A stretch of DNA of 64,000 nucleotides from Paenibacillus pectinilyticus. GTDB lineage: Bacteria > Bacillota > Bacilli > Paenibacillales > NBRC-103111. A program made the position numbers and the translations under genes. The DNA is taken from NCBI RefSeq assembly GCF_001700435.1, contig NZ_LYPC01000026.1, forward strand, positions 186,001-250,000, given 5' to 3'. Within the stretch, counting starts at the first letter, position 1. Each line of letters starts with the position of its first letter. Below are positions 1-8,468 of this stretch, piece by piece. A model generated the notes under the pieces. That model was not told where the DNA came from, searched no databases, and was given only the letters and a program-made list of their open reading frames with translations.

Positions 1-917
1 ATGTCGATATCTATGTGGATGGTGTGTTTAAACAAACGGTGAGTACGTATAACGCCAGTCGATTAGCTCAGCAAACGGTGTACAGCATTACGGGATTGTC
101 AAATGGCTCACACACGATTAAGGGTGTGAAAAAGACGGGAACGTATATGTTGCTCGATAAATTAAACTTTACCGTAGCGGCCCCCATTCAAGTGAATGAT
201 ACGGACACAGGCATCACATATACGGGAACTTGGAATCTCAGCAGCGGCAGAGGTTTTGGGGATTACAACGATGATGTGCACTGGACCCAAACGAACAACG
301 ATTATTTCCAGTATACGTTTACGGGAACCGGAATTAATTTGATTTCGGAAAAGGATCCCTCCCAAGGCAATATCGATATCTACGTGGATAATGTATTTAA
401 ACAAACCGTGAGTACGTATAATGCGAGTCGATTGGCCCAACAAACGGTTTACAGTATTTCAGGTCTATCTAACGGTTCTCATACGATTAAAGGTGTAAAA
501 ACTTCCGGAACTTTTATGCTGTTAGATAAATTGAGTTTTACTGGTGGAACCAAGATTCAATATAACGATACAGACCCCGGAATTACTTATTCAGGAGCCT
601 GGTCGCTTAATAGCGGTAGAGGATTCGGAGACTACAACAATGATGTGCATTTTACACAGACCAATAATGATTATTATCAATTTACTTTTACAGGAACAGG
701 TATTGATTTAATTACAGAAAAGAGTACGGGGCAAGGCAACATGGACATCTATGTGGATAATGTGCTTCAACAAACGGTGAGTGCTTATAATGCGAGCTTG
801 CTGTCTCAGCAAACGTTGTTTAGTATTTCTGGACTATCCAATACATCGCATACCTTGAAAGTCGTGAAGAAAACAGGCACATATCTCATTCTAGATTCTC
901 TACGTGTGATTCATTAA
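1..917 (+). CDS. Secreted repeat protein, C-terminal part (5' end outside window)
   Basis: The reading frame is open to the left edge of the window, so only the C-terminal end of a larger protein is present. What is visible is almost entirely a tandem array of one ~120-residue module: the tail of one copy, a full copy at about 186-545 and a final copy at about 555-914. Each copy runs from an N-D-T-D-x-G-I-x-Y start through G-R-G-F-G-D-Y-N and F-T-G-T-G-I to D-I-Y-V-D-N and ends in L-x-x-L-D-x-L. The composition (Thr, Asn, Gly, Tyr, Ser, few Lys) is that of an extracellular beta-sandwich; I infer a carbohydrate-binding or cell-surface accessory role. The next gene carries the same module twice. 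The missing N-terminus probably holds a signal peptide and a catalytic domain; its identity cannot be judged here. Confidence 0.85.
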   Translation, partial: VDIYVDGVFKQTVSTYNASRLAQQTVYSITGLSNGSHTIKGVKKTGTYMLLDKLNFTVAAPIQVNDTDTGITYTGTWNLSSGRGFGDYNDDVHWTQTNNDYFQYTFTGTGINLISEKDPSQGNIDIYVDNVFKQTVSTYNASRLAQQTVYSISGLSNGSHTIKGVKTSGTFMLLDKLSFTGGTKIQYNDTDPGITYSGAWSLNSGRGFGDYNNDVHFTQTNNDYYQFTFTGTGIDLITEKSTGQGNMDIYVDNVLQQTVSAYNASLLSQQTLFSISGLSNTSHTLKVVKKTGTYLILDSLRVIH

Positions 918-953
918 GATGCACTGATTAAAATTCGAAAGGGGCTTGTGAAG

Positions 954-2846
954 ATGGTAACCAGAATGCATGAACAAAAGTCAGGATTTTCAATTTGGGG
1001 TATTTCTATCTGGATAGCAGCGATATGCTTGATGGCAATATTGCTGTTAAGTAAACCTGCAAGCGCTGCTGTAGCAGGGCTAACTTTTGATGGGCCCGAG
1101 TACATCAACAATGCGTCGACGGATCAGAATGCTACCGTGAATCCGTATATCGATGGTACGTTAGGAACATGGAAGAAAGACGCCAATAATTTGTATGTGT
1201 TGAATGGCAAATGGGATGCCTTTAAGCTGTACTACGGGCCGCTAAGCAACCCTTTCCAGAATTTTGTTGGCAATGTGAGTATTGACCATAACGGATGGGA
1301 TGGGTTGACTTGGATCTCCGGCGTATATAAATATGCCGACGGCACATTGCTAGGGCTTGTTCACAGAGAAAGATATTGGTCCAATTCAGCAAATGATTGC
1401 TTCTATCTTGGCTTAGCTAAGTCAACTGACGGCGGTTTGAATTGGAAATACTTAGGAGATGTATTGAGCCCGCATGTGAACTACAAAGAACCGGTTACGA
1501 ACGGAGTGAATTCAGCTGCTGGTAATGTCGCCGGAGTTCCTTATGTGGTAGTTGGCAGTGATCTCTATATTTATTTTAATGAACAAACAGGCACGGAGAA
1601 AAGAATGAGTGTCGCTAAAGCATCGCTAGCTACGATTAAAACTGCTATTGATAGCAATACGACAACACCTTTTTATAAGTACAATAACGGTACTTGGACG
1701 GAACCGGCAATGGGCGGAACAGGCTCGAATATCATCCCTGGGGGAACGGTTACAAATGTAGGATTAGACTATTATGGAGGGCATAATCTCCGGGATTTCC
1801 ATTCAGACGCTGCTTATGTTCCTGGACTTGGCAAATATGTGATTACGGTCAACGATGAAGGCGGGAGCAGGCTGCTGCTATACTCATCTACGGATGGATT
1901 AAATTGGGGAGAGGAAACAGTCATTGACGCTGCTCAGAGTGGAACGGATTACCGCATGCCGTATTCGACGATGATGAGCCTTTCTAGCGGTACATCGGAT
2001 GATAATTCTACAGTTGGCAATGATTTCTACATCTTCTATCCGAGGGATTTTCATACGTCAGGCGGAGGAGAACGCTATTTTAGAATTCATATGACAGTTG
2101 GGAACGGAAGCGGCATTACAACAGTAAATGACGATGATGCTTCCATTAGTTACGACAGCGGCTGGAGCTATCAAAAAGATAGGAATCTAGGCGATTATAA
2201 CAATGATGTGCATTATTCCAATGTTATTGGAGCTGTTGCCCAATATACGTTTACAGGCACAGGGATCGATTACTTAAGCGAGAAGAGTTCGGACATGGGC
2301 AACGTAGATGTGTATATAGACAATGTTTTGAAGCAAAATGTTAATTTGTATAATAGCTCTAGATTGCTTAAGCAAGTGGTTTATAGCATTAATGGCCTGA
2401 CCAATGGCAGCCACACGATCAAAATTATTAACAAAACCAATTCCTATGGCATTGTCGATTCCTTCAAGGTTTATAAAGGGTTTCAGCTAGTAAACAATAA
2501 TGCAGCCGGTCTAAATTATACAGGTACTTGGTGGAATAGCAGTGGTAGAGGTTTTGGCGATTACAATGATGATGTGCAATGGACCCAAACGAACAATGAT
2601 TATGTTCAGTATACGTTTACGGGAACGGGAATAGATTTCATCACAGAAAAGGATCCCTCAGGTGGCGATATGGATATTTATGTAGATAACGTGTTTAAAC
2701 AAACCGTGAGCGCCTATAACGCGACGAGATTAGCCCAACAGACGGTATACAGCATTTCCGGATTGTCCAGCGGTTCTCATACCATCAAGGCTGTGAAAAA
2801 ATCCGGCACGTACTTACTTCTTGATGCACTTAAGATATTTAATTAA
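954..2846 (+). CDS. Secreted beta-propeller (Asp-box) protein with two C-terminal repeat modules
   Basis: ATG at 954 is preferred over GTG at 948 because the GAAAGGGG box (937-944) is nine bases from the ATG but only three from the GTG. A hydrophobic segment followed by A-S-A-A marks a Sec signal peptide of about 40 residues. Residues ~45-390 contain Asp-box-like strands (S-T-D-G-G-x-N-W and S-S-T-D-G-L-N-W) typical of sialidase-type or other glycosidase beta-propellers. The rest is two copies of the ~120-residue module that ends the previous gene. Such domain orders belong to secreted polysaccharide-degrading enzymes, but the catalytic family and substrate are not recognisable by eye. The gene follows the previous stop by about 36 bases, so the two are probably cotranscribed, and it ends at a strong terminator. 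Confidence 0.85.
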   Translation: MVTRMHEQKSGFSIWGISIWIAAICLMAILLLSKPASAAVAGLTFDGPEYINNASTDQNATVNPYIDGTLGTWKKDANNLYVLNGKWDAFKLYYGPLSNPFQNFVGNVSIDHNGWDGLTWISGVYKYADGTLLGLVHRERYWSNSANDCFYLGLAKSTDGGLNWKYLGDVLSPHVNYKEPVTNGVNSAAGNVAGVPYVVVGSDLYIYFNEQTGTEKRMSVAKASLATIKTAIDSNTTTPFYKYNNGTWTEPAMGGTGSNIIPGGTVTNVGLDYYGGHNLRDFHSDAAYVPGLGKYVITVNDEGGSRLLLYSSTDGLNWGEETVIDAAQSGTDYRMPYSTMMSLSSGTSDDNSTVGNDFYIFYPRDFHTSGGGERYFRIHMTVGNGSGITTVNDDDASISYDSGWSYQKDRNLGDYNNDVHYSNVIGAVAQYTFTGTGIDYLSEKSSDMGNVDVYIDNVLKQNVNLYNSSRLLKQVVYSINGLTNGSHTIKIINKTNSYGIVDSFKVYKGFQLVNNNAAGLNYTGTWWNSSGRGFGDYNDDVQWTQTNNDYVQYTFTGTGIDFITEKDPSGGDMDIYVDNVFKQTVSAYNATRLAQQTVYSISGLSSGSHTIKAVKKSGTYLLLDALKIFN

Positions 2847-2860
2847 GCTTTTACTGGCAA

Positions 2861-2900
2861 GGACAGGCGAATGATGACATTCGACCTGTTCTTTCTTTAT
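2861..2900 (+). terminator. Rho-independent terminator after the repeat-protein pair
   Basis: GGACAGG-CGAATG pairs with CATTCG-A-CCTGTTC around an ATGA loop, followed by a T-rich run. It closes the two-gene unit and separates it from the transporter gene. Confidence 0.8.
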
Positions 2901-2993
2901 TTGAAATTTGACCAATAGTTAAAAAATAGGATTGAACTAGCTGCCGCCGCCATGTAAGATAGAGCACATACTAGCTAGAGGAAAGGTACATCT

Positions 2994-4253
2994 ATGTGGT
3001 CGTATTTCATACAATTATTTCGTGACTTATCGCCTAACGTGAAGAAGTTTATCGCGACCGAAAGCTTGTTTGGCATCGGCGTGGGTATCTTCAGCCTAAT
3101 TCTGAACTTACATCTCCTGGATCTCGGTTTCTCTAAAGGAGACATCGGCAAAATTACATCGCTCGGCGCACTGACCATTGGCTTGGCCAGCCTGCCGGCA
3201 GGCTTCATTGTCAAGCATATCGGTCGTAAAAAGATGCTAGTCGCCGGCATGCTGTTAGCCTTCCTGTCACTCATACTCTTCGGCTTCGGAACCAGTCTTG
3301 GCGCGATTACGGTCGCACAGCTGATTTATTCGCTTGGGATTACCGCGATTGTGAATTCCGAAATTCAGTTGATTTTCCAATATTGTACCAGTAAAAAGGA
3401 AGAAACGAGCGCGTACTCCTTGCTTTTCGCTATATTTACGCTGTTTACCGGCATTGGAACATGGCTTGGCGGTTACCTGCCGGAATGGGTGCCTGGACAT
3501 ACGACGCTGTATCAGTATGCCTTCTTCATAGCCGGCGGTTGCTTAGGGCTCTCTGGTATCCTGCGGGGATTGCTGCTTCCTTCTACGCACGTAAAAGTGA
3601 ATGCTGCGGTGGCAGATGGAGCTAGCGGCGCTCAAGCAGCGAAATCTGGCAATCAGCCTCAGCCAAAAAGAAAGCACGCCATCTATTTTCTCCTGCTGCT
3701 TTCACTGCTTATTTTCAACTCAGGCTTTACGTTTGGGCTGCTCAGTCCCTTCCTGAATGTCATTCTGAAATTCCGTTTTCAGATGGGCGATGGGAACATC
3801 TCTGGTTTGCTTGCGCTGTCTGGCTTCTTTTTCTTCATCGGCTCGATTGTGATGCCCTATGTCGTGGAGAGATGGGGAGGCCGGAGAACCTTCGTATTCT
3901 TGTTTATCTATAACATCGTGGTCGTGGCGCTGATGGCGATTGCTATGCCTACCGCCGTATTCGCGATGCTGCTGCTCATTCGTGGAACAGGCTTCACGAT
4001 GCTGAACAATTTGATGGACAGCCAATGCATGTCGGCTGTCGCGGAGGAAGACCGCAACCTGTTTGCAGGTATGCGCACGGTTTCCCGCAGCGTCGGCAAT
4101 ACGATCGCCTCGTACTGGGCGGGCTTTATTTTGGCTGGTAATCATTATGCGCTGCCATTTCTTCTTACGGCGATTGCCTTGCTGATTGGGTATGCGGTTT
4201 ATGCCTGGTTCGTGCAAGGGATGCTGGATCGGAGATTGCAGGGACAGACGTAG
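2994..4253 (+). CDS. MFS transporter (12-helix secondary transporter)
   Basis: This is a 419-residue protein made almost entirely of hydrophobic helices, the usual size for the major facilitator superfamily. The loop after helix 2 has a motif-A-like G-F-I-V-x-H-I-G-R-K-K (about residue 70). A longer hydrophilic loop rich in Ala, Gln and Lys (about residues 200-225) sits at the midpoint, where the two six-helix halves join. GAGGAAAGG lies just before the ATG. It stands alone between two terminators. The MFS call is firm; the substrate (sugar, drug or other metabolite, import or export) cannot be read from the sequence. Confidence 0.85.
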   Translation: MWSYFIQLFRDLSPNVKKFIATESLFGIGVGIFSLILNLHLLDLGFSKGDIGKITSLGALTIGLASLPAGFIVKHIGRKKMLVAGMLLAFLSLILFGFGTSLGAITVAQLIYSLGITAIVNSEIQLIFQYCTSKKEETSAYSLLFAIFTLFTGIGTWLGGYLPEWVPGHTTLYQYAFFIAGGCLGLSGILRGLLLPSTHVKVNAAVADGASGAQAAKSGNQPQPKRKHAIYFLLLLSLLIFNSGFTFGLLSPFLNVILKFRFQMGDGNISGLLALSGFFFFIGSIVMPYVVERWGGRRTFVFLFIYNIVVVALMAIAMPTAVFAMLLLIRGTGFTMLNNLMDSQCMSAVAEEDRNLFAGMRTVSRSVGNTIASYWAGFILAGNHYALPFLLTAIALLIGYAVYAWFVQGMLDRRLQGQT

Positions 4254-4294
4254 CATTTCTTACAGTTGTCTAATATGGTAAAAATTTCGAAATT

Positions 4295-4346
4295 AAAAAG
4301 CTCAGACCAGCAACGAAATGAAAGTTGCAGGGTTTGAGCTTTTTTC
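4295..4346 (+). terminator. Rho-independent terminator after MFS gene
   Basis: AAAAAGCTCA pairs with TGAGCTTTTTT around an inner hairpin (CAGCAAC...GTTGC is part of the loop). The A-run on the left arm and T-run on the right make it potentially bidirectional. Confidence 0.8.
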
Positions 4347-4394
4347 TTGTAGAACTGCCCTGCATTTCACAACATAGAGATTTTCTCATAGCAT

Positions 4395-4439
4395 TCTAAA
4401 GAATCTTAGATTTTGTCGCTCCCTCCCATCCGATATACT
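4395..4439 (+). promoter_or_regulatory. Promoter of importer 1 with a 17-base conserved motif
   Basis: TCTAAAGAATCTTAGAT (4395-4411; outer arms TCTAA/TTAGA) lies 22 bases upstream of a TATACT -10 box (4434-4439), the position expected for an activator site overlapping or abutting the -35. The identical 17 bases occur at 22306-22322 at almost the same distance from the -10 of the GH16 gene. A palindrome GAACCGGTTC follows just downstream of this -10. Confidence 0.6.
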
Positions 4440-4496
4440 AAATATCAGAACCGGTTCGCAAGTGAGTAAACGAGTAGATAACGGGAGGGTCATCCG

Positions 4497-5801
4497 ATGA
4501 AAAAAATATCGACAATGCTAGTGTCTGTAGGTTTGGTAGCTTCCATGGCACTCACAGGCTGTGCAAGTCAAAATGCAAGCGATACCAAAGCGTCTGCAAC
4601 ACCGCAATCCGATACGAAAACGACAACTAGCGCGAAGCAAGAGAAAGTGAAAGTGAGAATGGCGTACTGGAACAAAGAAGACAGCGTGAAGTCATTGCTA
4701 GATCTGATTAAGCAAAAGCTTCCCAATATTGAACTTGAGTACCAGTTTATCGATAATAAGCAGTTTGATAATATCGTGGCAACGCAATTAGCTGCGCAAT
4801 CAGGGCCAGATATCATTTCGGTGAGCCCACCGACGAGTGCTAAGTATGCGAAATTAGGTTATTTGGCTGATCTGACCTCACTCGCGGATCGTTATAATGA
4901 TGCGGGGAAAAATGTCTATACGACAGATGGCAAACTATATGCTTTGCCTGGGATTAGCTGGTTTGAAGGGATTTTCTATAACAAAGAGATTTTCGACAAA
5001 TTGGGCTTGAAGCCGCCGACTACGTTCGACGAAGAGTTGAAACTGCACGAAGCCCTGAAGAAAGGCGGCGTGAAGCCGCAAGCCATGGGTGCGAAATCCT
5101 GGGAGCCGATGATGAAGTCCTCCATGGGACTTGTGATGAACGACTTCCTGTCCAAACCAGAGAACAAGACGTTCGATGTTGCGTATGGTCTAGGAAAAAA
5201 AACGCTCGAAGGCAGCTGGAACAGCTCGCTTGAGAAATGGTCGGAGCTGATTAAACAAGGCTATATCACACAAGATATGCTCGGTGTCGACTATGATCAA
5301 GCGCTGGATGAGTTCGCAACCGGCAAGGCAGCGATGTGGGAATCCGGTCCGTGGGCGATGGAAGCGATTAAAAAGAAGAATCCGAACATCAAGGTGGATA
5401 TGTTTCCGTTCTATGGCTCCACAGCAGGACCAGGCTGGTTAATCGGCGGTCCAGGCGTAGGCTTCGCAGCAAACAGCAAGTCAAAGAACACGGATGCGGT
5501 GAAACAGGTTCTTGATCTGATTTCTACACCGGAAGGACAGAAGGCTTTCTGGGAGGATAACAAAGGTGGCAGCAGTTACTTGAAGGGCGTTGAGTTTGAG
5601 ATGCCAAGCGAATACGAGAGTGTGAAAGCGACCTTTAAAGCTGGCAATGTATATGCACCGTGGAACAATTGGGGCGACAACGCGCAATCCATTATCGAGG
5701 ATTATGGCAAGCACCTGCAAGAATTACTAGGCAGCAAAAGTGATGTCAGTCAATCACTCAAAGCGACGGATAAGAAAACAGCTGAACTCGTAAAGAAATA
5801 A
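4497..5801 (+). CDS. Sugar ABC importer 1: substrate-binding lipoprotein (CUT1 family)
   Basis: The N-terminus is a short basic and hydrophobic signal ending in the lipobox L-T-G-C (Cys22), so the protein is a lipoprotein on the outer face of the membrane. A Lys/Thr/Ser linker is followed by a family-1 extracellular solute-binding fold of the usual size (434 residues), with the late ...STPEGQKAFW... segment typical of CUT1 oligosaccharide-binding proteins. It is first in an operon with two permeases and a YesN/YesM pair, an order seen for importers regulated by their own two-component system. GGGAGGG precedes the ATG. Substrate unknown; the shared promoter motif with the GH16 gene makes a glucan oligosaccharide a reasonable guess. 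Confidence 0.88.
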   Translation: MKKISTMLVSVGLVASMALTGCASQNASDTKASATPQSDTKTTTSAKQEKVKVRMAYWNKEDSVKSLLDLIKQKLPNIELEYQFIDNKQFDNIVATQLAAQSGPDIISVSPPTSAKYAKLGYLADLTSLADRYNDAGKNVYTTDGKLYALPGISWFEGIFYNKEIFDKLGLKPPTTFDEELKLHEALKKGGVKPQAMGAKSWEPMMKSSMGLVMNDFLSKPENKTFDVAYGLGKKTLEGSWNSSLEKWSELIKQGYITQDMLGVDYDQALDEFATGKAAMWESGPWAMEAIKKKNPNIKVDMFPFYGSTAGPGWLIGGPGVGFAANSKSKNTDAVKQVLDLISTPEGQKAFWEDNKGGSSYLKGVEFEMPSEYESVKATFKAGNVYAPWNNWGDNAQSIIEDYGKHLQELLGSKSDVSQSLKATDKKTAELVKK

Positions 5802-5887
5802 GAAGAAGGTAATTTCATAAATGAACTTGCGGCGGTCATTGGCAATACACGGTGGCTGCCGTAAGTTGTCTAGAGAGGTTGATTATT

Positions 5888-6778
5888 GTGCGAATCAAGC
5901 TGCTGCGTCGAGAGCTGAGCTATGGCATGCTGATCATGCCTGCACTTGTGTTCTATCTCGTATTTTCTGTCTATCCATTTCTATCGATGTTCTATTACAG
6001 CGTAACGGATTACTCCATTTCGAAAATGACCCATTTGAACTATGTTGGATTCAAAAATTACGTGAGTATGTTCAACAATGATATGTTGGTCGCAGGATTT
6101 AAAAACTCACTCATTTATGCGCTAATCATGACGGTATTTCAAACAGCTCTTGGCCTTGTGCTGGCTATATTCCTAGATCGCAAGCTGTTCTCCCGCAATG
6201 TGCTGCGATCCGTCTTTTTCCTGCCGGCGGTATTTAGCCCGCTCATCATTGGATTCCTGTGGAACTATTTGATGTCGACGTCGGACTTCGGATTGATCAA
6301 CAAAGGCTTAACCGCACTCGGATTAGCTAAAATTAATTTCCTCGGCGACGCCGATTTAGCCTTGTACTCGGTCGTTCTGACACAGCTGTGGCAGTGGACA
6401 GGGTGGGCGATGGTCATCTTTTTGGCCAATTTACAGAGTATTCCCAAAGATTTGTACGAAGCTGCCGATATCGACGGCGCCTCCGCATGGAAGCAGTTCT
6501 GGAAAGTGACGCTGCCGCTCATGCAGCCATCGGTGAATGTCGTTGCGGTTACCGCCATGATTGGCGGACTCAAAGTATTTGATATCATCCTCGCCCTCAC
6601 AGACGGAGGTCCAGGTAATGCGACGCAGACGATCATGACGGCTTATATGAAGACGTCTTTCAATGAAGGCTTTTATAGTAAAGGAGCAGCATCAGGGGTG
6701 GTATTCTTCTTTGTGGTCATGTTGATCACGACCGTGATGATGCGCGTTCTTGGGAAATGGGGGAATCGCATTCAATGA
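5888..6778 (+). CDS. Sugar ABC importer 1: permease, MalF type
   Basis: A six-helix binding-protein-dependent permease. The ATPase-contacting EAA loop reads E-A-A-D-I-D-G-A-S (about residues 195-203). GTG at 5888 with AGAGAGG at 5872-5878 is the preferred start, giving M-R-I-K-L-L-R-R; the frame is open to an ATG at 5852, but that start lacks a ribosome binding site and would put a non-basic leader ahead of the first helix. It overlaps the next permease gene by four bases (ATGA), which implies translational coupling. With its partner it forms the transmembrane channel for the lipoprotein upstream. No ATPase gene is present nearby. Confidence 0.87.
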   Translation: MRIKLLRRELSYGMLIMPALVFYLVFSVYPFLSMFYYSVTDYSISKMTHLNYVGFKNYVSMFNNDMLVAGFKNSLIYALIMTVFQTALGLVLAIFLDRKLFSRNVLRSVFFLPAVFSPLIIGFLWNYLMSTSDFGLINKGLTALGLAKINFLGDADLALYSVVLTQLWQWTGWAMVIFLANLQSIPKDLYEAADIDGASAWKQFWKVTLPLMQPSVNVVAVTAMIGGLKVFDIILALTDGGPGNATQTIMTAYMKTSFNEGFYSKGAASGVVFFFVVMLITTVMMRVLGKWGNRIQ

Positions 6779-7620
6779 ATATGAAGCTGTCCACACGTGA
6801 GCGAGCCGTAAATGTTTCGTTCGAGGCCTTCCTCATTGTTATCGCGGCGCTATTCTTCATTCCCGTGTACTACCTGATTGTAACGACCTTCAAAACACCG
6901 GACGAAGCGACGTTGAACCCGCTGGCACTGCCAAGCCATTTTAACGTAGACAATTACATCTTGGCTTGGAAAACAATGAAATTCCCGCGCGTTTTCCTCA
7001 ACACGCTGATTGTAACGGGAGTCTCTGTGAGCGGGATCATTCTGGTGTCCTCGATGGCGGCGTATGGGTTAGCTCGAAGGACGCATGCCCTGAACACATT
7101 TATTTTTTACTTATTTCTCGCCGGTATGATGGTTCCTTTCCAAATGGGACTGGTTAGCTTATATAAACTCATCAACAGCTTAGGGCTTATGGATAACTTA
7201 TTAGCGGTTATTGTCGTGAATATTGGCAATGGCTGTGTCATTGCGATTTTCCTGTTTCACAGCTTTATCAGCACTTCGGTGCCGTTGGAGCTGGAGGAAG
7301 CTGCTTTCATGGACGGCTGCTCGGTGCAGGGCACCTTTTGGCGGATTGCGTTTCCGTTGCTGAAGCCGGTCATTGCGACGGTAGCGATTGTCACGACCTT
7401 GAACGTGTGGAACGATTTCATGAATCCGCTGCTGTTCCTGCAATCCCGTGAACATAATGTCATTTTACTGGAAGTATTTCGGAATATTGGACAGTTTTCC
7501 GTGGATTGGACCAGCTTATTTCCCATGCTGCTCTTAGGTGTAGCTCCTCTGCTCGTGTTCTATCTGTTTATGCAGAAATACATGATTAAAGGCGTAGCGG
7601 CAGGCGCGCTTAAAGGGTAG
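6775..7620 (+). CDS. Sugar ABC importer 1: permease, MalG type
   Basis: Second CUT1 permease, about 281 residues from the ATG at 6775 that overlaps the previous stop. GGGGGAA lies about ten bases upstream; the in-frame ATG at 6757 would extend unhelpfully into the neighbour. The EAA loop is E-E-A-A-F-M-D-G-C and the C-terminus ends in the usual ...KYMIKGVAAGALKG tail that inserts into the channel in MalG-type subunits. It pairs with the MalF-type subunit upstream and is followed after 23 bases by the response regulator. Confidence 0.87.
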   Translation: MNMKLSTRERAVNVSFEAFLIVIAALFFIPVYYLIVTTFKTPDEATLNPLALPSHFNVDNYILAWKTMKFPRVFLNTLIVTGVSVSGIILVSSMAAYGLARRTHALNTFIFYLFLAGMMVPFQMGLVSLYKLINSLGLMDNLLAVIVVNIGNGCVIAIFLFHSFISTSVPLELEEAAFMDGCSVQGTFWRIAFPLLKPVIATVAIVTTLNVWNDFMNPLLFLQSREHNVILLEVFRNIGQFSVDWTSLFPMLLLGVAPLLVFYLFMQKYMIKGVAAGALKG

Positions 7621-7643
7621 TATGGAAGCAGGGGGGATTTCAC

Positions 7644-8468
7644 ATGTACCGGATATTGATCGCAGATGATGACAAGATTGAGCGTGAAGGGATTAAGTTC
7701 CTGATGACCAAGTACAATTTCCCATTGGAGATCATGGAGGCGAAGAACGGCAGAGCCGCATTGGAGTTGCTGCAAGAGCATGATATGGACGTACTGCTGA
7801 CGGATATTAAAATGCCCTTCATGGACGGGCTTCAACTAGCCCGAGAGGCTAGAGCCCTAAAGCCTCGACTCAAAATTCTCATTCTCAGCGGACATGGGGA
7901 ATTCGACTATGCCAAAACGGCCATCTCCCTGCAGGTTTCGAATTATTTGCTCAAGCCCATTGAGCCGGAAGAATTTCATACTGTCATCGCTGCTGTCGTC
8001 CAGCAGTTGAATCAGGAGCAGGCAGCCAAGGCGCAGCAGCAGGACTGGCAGAAGGTGTACGAAGCGGGACTTGTCTACCAGCAAGAACAGCGCCTGCGCA
8101 ACCTGATACACGATAGCACAGATGAATCGGATGCGGATTCCCGCAAGCGAGCTATAGAAGATGTGCTGCGCATTATTGAGAGAGAGTACGAACAGGATTT
8201 GAGCTTAGACTATTTGTCCAAAAGCGTTCATTTATCGGCCAGCTATCTCAGCCATATGTTCAAGAAAGCGACAGGGGTCAGCGTCGTTAAATATATTAAT
8301 CAGTACCGTATGGAGAAGGCCAAGTATCTCCTAGATCAAAGCAATTATAAGATTAACGATGTCTATAAAATGGTCGGCTTCTCGGACATGTCTTACTTTG
8401 GTCTGACGTTCAAACAAAGCTTTGGTGTGACACCTAAGGAATACAGGGAAAAGGTGCGTCCATCGTGA
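7644..8468 (+). CDS. YesN-type response regulator (receiver + AraC HTH)
   Basis: The receiver domain (residues 1-~120) has the acidic pocket D-D-D at 8-10, the phosphoacceptor Asp54 in L-L-T-D-I-K-M-P, and the conserved Lys in L-L-K-P. A linker leads to a C-terminal AraC-type double helix-turn-helix (~175-270) ending in G-V-T-P-K-E-Y-R. The family activates sugar-transport operons when phosphorylated by a partner kinase. The kinase gene follows with a four-base overlap (GTGA), so this pair is almost certainly cognate. Likely targets are the operon it sits in and, by the shared 17-base motif, the GH16 gene. Confidence 0.9.
   Translation: MYRILIADDDKIEREGIKFLMTKYNFPLEIMEAKNGRAALELLQEHDMDVLLTDIKMPFMDGLQLAREARALKPRLKILILSGHGEFDYAKTAISLQVSNYLLKPIEPEEFHTVIAAVVQQLNQEQAAKAQQQDWQKVYEAGLVYQQEQRLRNLIHDSTDESDADSRKRAIEDVLRIIEREYEQDLSLDYLSKSVHLSASYLSHMFKKATGVSVVKYINQYRMEKAKYLLDQSNYKINDVYKMVGFSDMSYFGLTFKQSFGVTPKEYREKVRPS

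Noticed and set aside
162..443. Minus-strand frame of 93 codons over the repeat modules
   Set aside because: It is a shadow of the strongly biased module sequence; no start signals and the + frame has the conserved protein repeat.
3720..4256. 178-codon minus-strand frame opposite the MFS gene
   Set aside because: It has a His/Arg/Gln-rich composition typical of an antisense frame and no ribosome site; the + strand encodes membrane helices.
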